DNA from: Planctomycetaceae bacterium
GTDB taxonomy: Bacteria; Planctomycetota; Planctomycetia; Pirellulales; UBA1268
Reading direction: 5' to 3'
Assembly: GCA_018694455.1 (NCBI GenBank)
Contig: JABHNP010000132.1
Coordinates: forward strand, 1-5,218
Length of the DNA stretch: 5,218 nucleotides
Shown in pieces: positions 1 to 5,218 of the stretch; positions within the stretch are counted from its first letter, which is position 1, and every line of letters begins with the position of its first letter. Under the pieces are notes generated by a model. The model worked only from the letters and a program-made list of their open reading frames with translations, searched no databases and was not told where the DNA came from. The translations under genes were made by a program, and so were the position numbers.

Positions 1-1540
1 ACCCTGACTTCTTAATATCATCTGACATGGAGTGAACCAGTGCCGCCACACTATGACATACGCATGCGCCTTGTTCAGCAGTTAATGGAATATCCTGAAG
101 AATTTCCGATGCCGAAACGACATCGGAAAAACGGTCGAGCAAGTCGGCAAGCCCTTGATTGCGTTGCCCCGCGTCAAGAAGATGTCCAGCGATTAATGGG
201 TCGAATAGCACACCAATCAAATCAACACCAAGGCGTGAGAGGCCAACTATCTGACGCTTTAAGTCATACCCAACTTTTGGCACCTCCGAGTCAGCCAACA
301 TCTTTCGGATTGCGGCCGAAGACGATATCTGTGTTGCAGAAAACCAGACGCTCTCCTGGGATTTCGCCCCCGAAACAGCAAGGACTGAAAGCCCTGTCAC
401 GTCAGGCCAGACCTGTGGCTCACCGACTTTACTTCGGCCTCTCACGGCGGACTCCGTAGCCGAAACCACCAAGAAACCATCAGTAGACACGGCCTCTCGC
501 AACTTCTTGACTGACGATGTTACTGCTGAAGATTTTGCTGGGAGCACGGGTGCCGGAAAGCGTGGGGGTTCAATAGTGTTCTCATCACCAAGCGAAAGAA
601 GCCCTTGGCCACTTTTTTTTACAGGCTTGGTCACAGCAGTCTTTCCACCTGCCAAGCTTTGAACTTTTTTCACAAGTGTCTTAAAACCCAACTGCTGCAA
701 AAACTGAATCAGCGGCTCCGGATCAGGACGTCGAACAACTGCAGATTCCCAGGAAATTTGGATTGGCGTGTCGAGCTTAAGCTGTATGAGGCTGCGACCC
801 TGCCTCGCGGTATCTCCGTGCAACGCAATGTTCTCCCGACGCTTTGCACCCTTGACCTCATCGCATCGTGACAAGACTTCTTCAAGAGTTCCAAATTGCT
901 GTAGAAGACCAGAAGCAATTTTTGGACCTATCCCAGGAATGCCGGGGACGTTATCGACCGCATCACCCACAAGCGAGAGATAATCTACAACCTGATCCGG
1001 CCGGATCCCCCAATCTTCTAAAAGTTCGGCCTCACCCACAAATGTATTATTCCGAAGATTTAAGAGTCGAACATGTGGCCCGAGAAGCTGGCGAGCATCT
1101 TTGTCTGATGTCACAAGAGTGCAGTCACCTCCGGCTTTGACTGTTTGCACCGCAAGTGTGGCAAGTACATCATCAGCTTCATAACCAGCGAGCTCTAGGC
1201 ATGGCACACCGACTACCTCGAGCAACTGTTTCACAAGAGGCAATTGTGGAACAAGGTCTGCCGGCATCTCTGAACGCGTTGCTTTATAGTCTGCGAACTG
1301 CTGGTGACGGAACGTAGGCTCTGGAGTATCGGAGCCACAAAACAGGTAGTTCGGCTTTTTCTTCTCGATAATATCAATCAAGTCGCGAGTAAGCCCAAAC
1401 ACAACTGAAACAGGAACACCTTCAGGACTACTCATTTCAGGCAAAGCGTGAAAGAGTTGATAAACACGAGAAAAAAGATCAAGAACCCAGACAGTCTGCC
1501 CCGAAAGATCGACATCGATTTGATTTTTTTCTTGTGCCAT
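1..1540 (-). CDS. polA: DNA polymerase I, N-terminal part (5' nuclease plus degenerate 3'-5' exonuclease domain), partial
   Basis: The reading frame is open from an ATG at 1540 to the left edge and gives 513 residues; the polymerase domain of a normal 900-residue Pol I lies outside. Residues about 14-290 are the 5'-3' flap nuclease that removes RNA primers and damaged strands. All nine metal ligands of the family are present by alignment from memory to E. coli and Taq: D21, D71 (just before TPEPTFRH), E121/D123/D124 in GYEADD, D146/D148 in TSDKD, D193/D196 in GDAVDN, followed by a helix-hairpin-helix segment PGIPGIGPK. The usual Arg of YRAFHA is Gln28. A Pro/Ser/Ala/Lys-rich linker (about 295-345) leads to a proofreading-type domain (about 353-513) whose catalytic acids are mostly gone: Exo I reads SATES (Asp to Ala361, Glu363 kept), Exo II reads DLKRQ (Asp to Gln430), and the Exo III Asp appears lost. 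Proofreading is therefore probably absent. No ATG lies upstream in frame, and an in-frame stop occurs near 1664. No Shine-Dalgarno is visible. Confidence 0.96.
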   Translation of the reverse strand, partial: MAQEKNQIDVDLSGQTVWVLDLFSRVYQLFHALPEMSSPEGVPVSVVFGLTRDLIDIIEKKKPNYLFCGSDTPEPTFRHQQFADYKATRSEMPADLVPQLPLVKQLLEVVGVPCLELAGYEADDVLATLAVQTVKAGGDCTLVTSDKDARQLLGPHVRLLNLRNNTFVGEAELLEDWGIRPDQVVDYLSLVGDAVDNVPGIPGIGPKIASGLLQQFGTLEEVLSRCDEVKGAKRRENIALHGDTARQGRSLIQLKLDTPIQISWESAVVRRPDPEPLIQFLQQLGFKTLVKKVQSLAGGKTAVTKPVKKSGQGLLSLGDENTIEPPRFPAPVLPAKSSAVTSSVKKLREAVSTDGFLVVSATESAVRGRSKVGEPQVWPDVTGLSVLAVSGAKSQESVWFSATQISSSAAIRKMLADSEVPKVGYDLKRQIVGLSRLGVDLIGVLFDPLIAGHLLDAGQRNQGLADLLDRFSDVVSASEILQDIPLTAEQGACVCHSVAALVHSMSDDIKKSG

Positions 1541-1544
1541 AACG

Positions 1545-1565
1545 CGTTTCAGAAACGAATACGTG
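1545..1565. repeat. Operator-like element A next to the polA start: palindrome CGTTTC-A-GAAACG plus flank
   Basis: Positions 1545-1557 form a perfect 13-base palindrome with six-base arms and a single central base, ending four bases before the polA start codon. From 1552 the sequence GAAACGAATACGTG matches 12 of 14 bases of a second copy at 1629-1642. The location would let a bound protein, or an RNA hairpin, interfere with translation or early transcription of polA. Its function is inference. Confidence 0.4.
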
Positions 1566-1621
1566 CCCTTGGGGCGATCAAACCGTCGAAAAGTATAGAA
1601 ACAGTCTTTTTGAAATCGGAT

Positions 1622-1642
1622 TTTCCAGGAAACGCATTCGTG
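1622..1642. repeat. Operator-like element B, second copy 77 bases from element A
   Basis: Positions 1622-1632 read TTTCC-A-GGAAA, a perfect 11-base palindrome, and continue as GAAACGCATTCGTG (1629-1642), which matches element A at 12 of 14 bases in the same orientation. The start-to-start distance is 77 bases, and the candidate polA -10 box lies between the two copies. The arrangement resembles a two-site operator, but no regulator is encoded in the window. Confidence 0.35.
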
Positions 1643-1702
1643 AAATAAAGATACCGGGCTCAAAAATCACTTTCGACCCAATCCAACAGCCACCGGAGAG
1701 TT

Positions 1703-2662
1703 TTAGTCACCGCTTGGTGGCTCGTACTCAAAATCCTTCCATTTCATAGCCCGCCGAAATGGTTCAATTCGCAAAATGACTTCACCGTTTTGAAATATAC
1801 GAACCGTGCCACTGGTTTCACTCACTGCAACGGCCACACTTTTTGTTCTTCGCGTGATTGCCGCTGCCGCCCAATGCCTTGCCCCAAGCCCTTTGGCTAC
1901 AGAAACACTCTCTGCGGATGCGTCAATATAGCGTGCTGCTGCCTCGATTGTTCCATCGGCACTTACAACAAATGCTCCGTCAAGCTGTGCGATTTCTTTC
2001 AGCCCTTCACGAACTCGAGCATCATTCAGTTTTCGCTCCCCGCGATTGTATCCGCGAACTGGATCAAACCCCGTTGAATGACTCGACTGGATCACTTTGC
2101 GGGCATCACCAACAACGAACAGGGTCCCAACAGGTTTGCCTTCACGTCCCTCTCGACCAATCTCAACGGCCATGTCAACAACAACTTTGAGTGTCTCAAG
2201 TGGCACTTTTGTATCAAGGTTCCTCAAGTCACGGCTGGTTAATTGTCCGAGATGCTCTGTCAATCGCAACACACTTACTGAATCCACAGTACCAGCTTCG
2301 AACCCACTGTACACAGCAACGACCTGAGACTCAGGGCCTATCGCATCTGCGGCGACACACTCAAGAAGAGCCTGCGTCAATCTTTCGTGAACAGGCAGGC
2401 CAGCCACGTCAATCATCACTCGTTCCATACCATGATCTGTAACACCAACAAGATGTGCTGCGTCATCTGATGCAATCAACACTGTTAAAGAACCGAGCAA
2501 ATCACGTAGCCGTGACCAATCAAGCCGCTGCTCGACGACGATCAGCAATGCAGCCGAATTGGTCACATCGACAAGGTGTGATGCGGCTTCGAGGATCTGC
2601 ACTAGTTGGGGAGAAAGTACTAGTGTGCTCATGGCTACTGACCGAGAAAGTGGCAAAAACAT
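1703..2662 (-). CDS. Diadenylate cyclase (c-di-AMP synthase), DacZ-like, with pyruvate-kinase-C-like N-terminal domain
   Basis: The 319-residue product should condense two ATP into the second messenger cyclic di-AMP in the cytoplasm. Residues about 150-305 are a DisA_N (DAC) domain: GKPVGTLFVVGD (175-186), HSTGFDPVRGY (195-205), the catalytic DGA motif (228-230), GLGARHWAAAAIT (258-270) covering the RHR-motif position, and SETSGTVRIF (281-290). The third RHR residue is Trp264; as I recall, archaeal DacZ proteins also vary here. Residues about 18-135 look like a pyruvate kinase C-terminal alpha/beta domain (VLIASDD, then SQVVAVYSGF followed by a Gly/Thr loop), which is the DacZ architecture. 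There is no DisA-type helix-hairpin-helix C-terminus and no membrane segment as in CdaA. A second ATG at 2632 (Met11, before STLVLSPQL) is an equally good start; neither has a Shine-Dalgarno. It sits 66 bases after the upstream gene and 162 before polA. Confidence 0.88.
   Translation of the reverse strand: MFLPLSRSVAMSTLVLSPQLVQILEAASHLVDVTNSAALLIVVEQRLDWSRLRDLLGSLTVLIASDDAAHLVGVTDHGMERVMIDVAGLPVHERLTQALLECVAADAIGPESQVVAVYSGFEAGTVDSVSVLRLTEHLGQLTSRDLRNLDTKVPLETLKVVVDMAVEIGREGREGKPVGTLFVVGDARKVIQSSHSTGFDPVRGYNRGERKLNDARVREGLKEIAQLDGAFVVSADGTIEAAARYIDASAESVSVAKGLGARHWAAAAITRRTKSVAVAVSETSGTVRIFQNGEVILRIEPFRRAMKWKDFEYEPPSGD
2600..2625 (-). repeat. 7-base inverted repeat in the cyclase 5' coding region
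   Basis: CACTAGT (2600-2606) and ACTAGTG (2619-2625) are perfect inverted arms separated by 12 bases. In the mRNA they would form a hairpin beginning five bases after the internal ATG at 2632. They encode the repeated Leu-Val pairs of LVLSPQLV, so chance codon similarity is a simple explanation. A role in translation initiation is possible only if 2632 is the true start. Confidence 0.25.
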
Positions 2663-2728
2663 CCACGCCGTATGAATTTCCTACCTAGAAAGGTACGGCC
2701 GAGTCGCTTTGCATTCAAGAAAGACGTT

Positions 2729-4354
2729 TTACTGCCGGGTCTTACCATCGTTCGGGAGTGTAGCCTGGCGAATCTCTTCATCAGACCGTGCTAGCTCTAC
2801 TGTGACGGCAGCCTTCATTGGGCCCGTAAAAGCAACTACATTCCCAGGGAGAACCACCCCCCACACTCGCTCTTGATAAATCGACAATGCATGCAAGGCA
2901 TGACCAAGCGGACCATCTTTCCAGTTTCGCCCTGGCTCTCGAGCTAAGGCCGTAGCGATAAACTCTGCCGCTGCAATAATTCGACTCTCGTACAGTCTTT
3001 CTTGATCCAAGGAAGCCACAAGCCATTCCAGGACATGTCCTGTTGTTTGTACTTTTCGATCAACATCATCGTCACGGTTGTCAGGGTACTTAAACCACTC
3101 TGTACTAAATGATCCATCTCTGTTTTGAAGACGCCGAAGAGTCAGGTTTTGATACTCCCGCACATAAATATTTGCTCGCTGATAGACCCCATCTAATTGA
3201 CCTGTTGCTCTCAGCCGCCGCTGACACCCATACGCAAGACTAAACAGTCGGTGAGTTCCACCACAGGGTGCAGTCCTAATTGGCTGGTTAATTTCCTCCC
3301 GCATCAAACGATCAATTGACCAAATTTCACCATCACTACTCCGCCAGACCGCATCTGTCGGCAAATAATGCGCAAGCCCAATAAGCGCAAAGGTGAGCTC
3401 TGTACCAGCGCGACAATTCAATTTTTCATCATCAATGAGATCTGCAACAGTAAAATTTTGACCACCAAGCAAAAGCGGGGACTTTGCCGAAACTCGACAC
3501 TGAGCGAGGATCGCCAGGTATTGAGCCGAATGCCCCTGCAGACCAACTCCGTACAGTGCATGTGGCTTTTCGTCACGCACAGTAAGCATCACCTGACCAC
3601 GGCATCGGCCACCAGAATTCATCCAACCGATCGCGTTGACTAACTCTCCTCGTGGTCCTCCAGCGCGTATCTTTGTGGGAATACCAAAGCCAACAAAACC
3701 ATGCATAATCTCCCAAGGGCTATGGTGAGACGTATTCATTGGTCGACGTTGGTACGTTGCAAGAGTCTGAGCGATTCTCACACGTAAACGTTGAAGTCGT
3801 GGCGACTTCGGTGGCATTGCTCCAATTGACTTTTTGCTTACGTAGGGATTTGATGACATCGACGTCGCGCGGACAGGAGCCTGCGTTTTCCCGGAACCAC
3901 TACCCGCCGAGGACATATTGCGTTGTTCCTCAATTACGGACAACTCAGAAGCATCGAAAATAGGCTGAAACTTTGGCTTATCATCAGGAATATAAGAGGG
4001 ATCTACAGCAACACGAACAACGTGTTCACCAACATCCTGAAATCCCTCCGCAAAACGAATAAAAGATTCCCAACTGTATATATTTGCCAAAACGGCTGGC
4101 TGCTTTTCTTCCTCCGCCGGAACACTGGGTCGCTTCTGCTGCTGGCTAATTCGCTGTTCAGATGCTGTTGCTGGACGTGGCACCGGTACAGAGATGAGTT
4201 GTGGACTTACTTCAGTTGAACGAAGCAGCCTATCTAAAAACCTCCCTGATCGTGGGGTAGCAGCAAAACTCAGTCCTTCAACAAACACAATACACACGAG
4301 AGCACCAAGAAGAACCGCAACAGTAGCACTGCACTTACCAGCCCGACAATTCAT
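2729..4354 (-). CDS. Unrecognised membrane-anchored or secreted protein with His/Cys-rich, alpha-toroid-like C-terminal region
   Basis: I do not recognise this family. I chose the ATG at 4354 (541 residues) because it begins MNCRAGKC followed by a hydrophobic run (about residues 10-29, ending EGLSFAA) that fits a signal peptide or membrane anchor. A GTG at 4516 would add 54 residues (595 in all). After the hydrophobic segment comes a low-complexity Pro/Gln/Ser/Lys-rich stretch (about 50-195), so the domain beyond is probably extracytoplasmic. The folded part (about 205-510) carries spaced Trp, His, Cys and Gly motifs: SPWEIMHG (212-219), NSGGRCRG (246-253), GH at 274-275, CRAGTE (314-319), AHY (328-330), CGGTH (364-368), DGSFSTEWF (413-421), TTGHVLEWL (437-445) and LGHALHAL (483-490). 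The helix-rich pattern with DGSFS..W recalls alpha/alpha-toroid enzymes such as terpene-cyclase-like or lyase folds; this is inference. It is followed 66 bases later by the cyclase gene on the same strand. Confidence 0.85.
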   Translation of the reverse strand: MNCRAGKCSATVAVLLGALVCIVFVEGLSFAATPRSGRFLDRLLRSTEVSPQLISVPVPRPATASEQRISQQQKRPSVPAEEEKQPAVLANIYSWESFIRFAEGFQDVGEHVVRVAVDPSYIPDDKPKFQPIFDASELSVIEEQRNMSSAGSGSGKTQAPVRATSMSSNPYVSKKSIGAMPPKSPRLQRLRVRIAQTLATYQRRPMNTSHHSPWEIMHGFVGFGIPTKIRAGGPRGELVNAIGWMNSGGRCRGQVMLTVRDEKPHALYGVGLQGHSAQYLAILAQCRVSAKSPLLLGGQNFTVADLIDDEKLNCRAGTELTFALIGLAHYLPTDAVWRSSDGEIWSIDRLMREEINQPIRTAPCGGTHRLFSLAYGCQRRLRATGQLDGVYQRANIYVREYQNLTLRRLQNRDGSFSTEWFKYPDNRDDDVDRKVQTTGHVLEWLVASLDQERLYESRIIAAAEFIATALAREPGRNWKDGPLGHALHALSIYQERVWGVVLPGNVVAFTGPMKAAVTVELARSDEEIRQATLPNDGKTRQ

Positions 4355-4516
4355 GAACCATTGCTGAAGCTTTCGTAACACATACGGCAAATACCAAACA
4401 CGCTTTTTTTTGGAATCGTTTACGAGGTTTTTTTGTTGCACAGTGGTCGTGTCACGTTTAGGGTTCGAATAGCAAAGTATGATCACCCCACAGACCTCCC
4501 GTGGCACCCGTGACAC
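4355..4516 (-). other. Possible GTG-initiated N-terminal extension of the preceding protein, or 5' untranslated region
   Basis: The frame of the large unknown protein stays open for 54 codons upstream of its first ATG, to a GTG at 4516. The extension is Cys-, Lys- and Val-rich, contains two A-tracts on the mRNA strand (near 4430-4436 and 4403-4410, giving SKKKR), and has no Shine-Dalgarno before the GTG. If translated, it would place a basic cytoplasmic tail before the hydrophobic segment, making a type II membrane anchor instead of a cleavable signal. I favour it being untranslated, but the sequence does not settle this. Confidence 0.35.
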
Positions 4517-4553
4517 AAGCCTCGCACCGCATCAGCAAAAACAATCCCCGAGG

Positions 4554-4572
4554 CCGCATAAAATTACTGCGG
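4554..4572. repeat. Short inverted repeat CCGCA-N9-TGCGG upstream of the unknown protein
   Basis: Five-base GC-rich arms flank a nine-base A/T-rich centre, 38 bases upstream of the alternative GTG at 4516. It could be an operator half-site pair or a small hairpin. It is short enough to arise by chance and no U-run follows it on either strand, so it is not a terminator. Confidence 0.25.
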
Positions 4573-4869
4573 ACAGCTTAAAAAAGCATGTAGGAACCGA
4601 TTGTTTGATACAGATATGATGAGTATCGGCTGGAAGCAATTTAGAAAGCGATCACTGGCAAGAGACCGAAAAAAACATCCCACCCTCTACAACCGGAAAA
4701 CTAACCATTCTTCGACTGAATTACTGCCTAAATCACCAGCATCATTCATCCATTTGGCTTAAATCAAGTAGTCTGCACGAATTGATCCCGTGAGATGACC
4801 GGCTGATGCACGTTTCCTGCCACCACGTAAACGGAGAATCACCTAAAACAAGAAGTGCTTTTTCTGGCC

Positions 4870-4896
4870 AAGAAATTCTAAAGCTTTCAATTTCTT
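4870..4896 (-). terminator. Weak hairpin just after the HEAT-repeat gene, possible terminator
   Basis: AAGAAATT (4870-4877) and AATTTCTT (4889-4896) are perfect eight-base inverted arms around an 11-base centre that itself contains AAAGCTTT. The hairpin begins five bases after the TAA at 4903-4901, where a terminator is expected. The stem is A/T-rich and no U-run follows directly, so intrinsic termination would be inefficient; it could instead be a 3'-end stabilising structure. Confidence 0.25.
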
Positions 4897-4900
4897 CAAG

Positions 4901-5218
4901 TTAGAAAATTTGTCGCCACACTTCAGCAACTGACCATTCTTCACGATAGGCAGATGGGTCGACTGCCCATTCACGCCACGCATTCACATCATTGCCAAGA
5001 TCACGACCACTCACTTCTTTCAGAGAAGCCACCGCCCTGAATTGAATTGCAGGATCAGGTGCCTCAAGTGCTTCAGCCAAAACGGGTATTGCCGCTTCAT
5101 TCCCAAGGGAACCGAGGTCTCGAACTGCGTGGAGACGTACATCAATATCCTCGTCACTGCGAAAACGATTTGCTAGATGTCGAATTGCTTCATCTCCGCC
5201 AATCTCAACCCAGGCATC
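4901..5218 (-). CDS. HEAT-repeat protein, C-terminal 105 residues, partial
   Basis: The frame enters from the right edge and ends at TAA (4903-4901). Visible residues 10-70 form two HEAT-like helical repeats: DEDIDVRLHAVRDLGSLGNE, then AAIPVLAEALEAPDPAIQFRAVASLKEV. They show the typical D..VR..AV..LG.LG...AIP.L..AL pattern of scaffold proteins and phycobilin-lyase-type HEAT proteins. The tail (71-105) has GRDLGNDVNAWREWA and then EEWSVAEVWRQIF, a Trp-rich end that I associate from memory with planctomycete HEAT proteins. Such repeats bind other proteins; no partner or enzymatic role can be read from this fragment. The N-terminus and any signal peptide are outside the window. The 384-base or longer gap to the next gene suggests a separate transcription unit. 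Confidence 0.9.
   Translation of the reverse strand, partial: DAWVEIGGDEAIRHLANRFRSDEDIDVRLHAVRDLGSLGNEAAIPVLAEALEAPDPAIQFRAVASLKEVSGRDLGNDVNAWREWAVDPSAYREEWSVAEVWRQIF

Larger units (their letters stand above)
1541..1702 (-). promoter_or_regulatory. Spacer upstream of polA with possible -10 box and paired palindromic elements
   Basis: This 162-base gap separates the cyclase stop codon from the polA start. On the minus strand it contains TATACT (1597-1592), five of six matches to a -10 box, about 45 bases upstream of the polA ATG; the hexamer 17 bases further upstream (TCCGAT) does not resemble a -35 box. Two related palindromic elements flank this box and are listed separately. I see no rho-independent terminator after the cyclase gene, so read-through into polA is also possible. 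The promoter call is weak because of the missing -35 and rests mainly on position. Confidence 0.3.
4517..4900. other. Intergenic region without a recognisable gene
   Basis: This 384-base stretch separates the HEAT-repeat gene from the unknown protein. I see no credible open frame and no tRNA or structured RNA family that I know. It holds two short inverted repeats, listed separately. On the minus strand TTGCTT and TATCTG stand 17 bases apart around 4610-4640 (three of six matches each), which is too weak to call a promoter. If the next gene has its own promoter, it should be somewhere here. Confidence 0.6.

Noticed and set aside
40..1140. Several plus-strand open frames of 70-140 codons
   Set aside because: They lie opposite the clear polA frame and their translations show no family resemblance, so they are antisense shadows.
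1448..1648. Plus-strand 66-codon open frame spanning the polA start
   Set aside because: It overlaps the polA N-terminus antisense, is Lys-rich because of the T-tracts, and has no recognisable features.
1790..2688. Plus-strand open frames opposite the cyclase gene
   Set aside because: They are opposite a well-supported DAC protein, rich in Ser, Arg, Pro and Cys, with no recognisable domain.
2690..2718. TTGAAT and TACCTT at 17-base spacing on the minus strand, upstream of the cyclase
   Set aside because: The spacing is right, but the -10 matches only three of six bases; too weak to call a promoter.
4462..4470. GGTTCGAAT, resembling a tRNA T-loop
   Set aside because: No matching T-stem, anticodon arm or acceptor stem can be found around it on either strand.
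4577..4588. GCTT-AAAA-AAGC small inverted repeat
   Set aside because: Four-base arms in an A-rich run are expected by chance, and there is no adjacent gene end that it would terminate.
4615..4620. Plus-strand TATGAT, resembling a -10 box
   Set aside because: There is no -35 box at the right distance and no plus-strand gene downstream.

Overview
Everything I can support as coding in this window lies on the minus strand, so read it from position 5218 down to 1. In that order there are four genes: the C-terminal end of a HEAT-repeat protein (cut by the right edge), an unrecognised membrane-anchored or secreted protein of about 541 residues, a diadenylate cyclase of the archaeal DacZ type, and the N-terminal 513 residues of DNA polymerase I (cut by the left edge). 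I found no convincing plus-strand gene, tRNA, rRNA, CRISPR array or insertion sequence.

Organism: base composition looks roughly balanced, and no start codon has a recognisable Shine-Dalgarno sequence. The PolA start has a YQLFHALPEM-type motif where most bacteria have YRAFHA. The HEAT protein has a C-terminal G-x-D-x-G-x-D-V-x-A-W-R-E-W motif, and the large protein has no family I know outside planctomycetes. Together this suggests a Planctomycetota chromosome. That is inference from protein style and needs a database search to confirm.

Layout: 5218-4901 HEAT-repeat C-terminus; 4900-4355 a mostly empty spacer with two short inverted repeats, possibly including a 54-codon GTG-initiated extension of the next gene; 4354-2729 the unknown protein with one hydrophobic N-terminal segment; 2728-2663 a short gap; 2662-1703 the diadenylate cyclase; 1702-1541 a spacer holding a pair of related palindromic elements around a possible -10 box; 1540-1 polA.

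How they may work together: the cyclase should make c-di-AMP from two ATP, and PolA does gap filling and RNA-primer or flap removal. In Gram-positive bacteria DisA links c-di-AMP to DNA damage, so a neighbouring cyclase and polA invite the idea of a link. However, this cyclase lacks DisA's DNA-binding C-terminus, and the 162-base spacer with its own candidate control elements argues that polA can be transcribed separately. The most notable points are the DacZ-type architecture in what looks like a bacterium, the loss of proofreading residues in PolA, the repeated palindromes upstream of polA, and the unknown His/Cys-rich protein.
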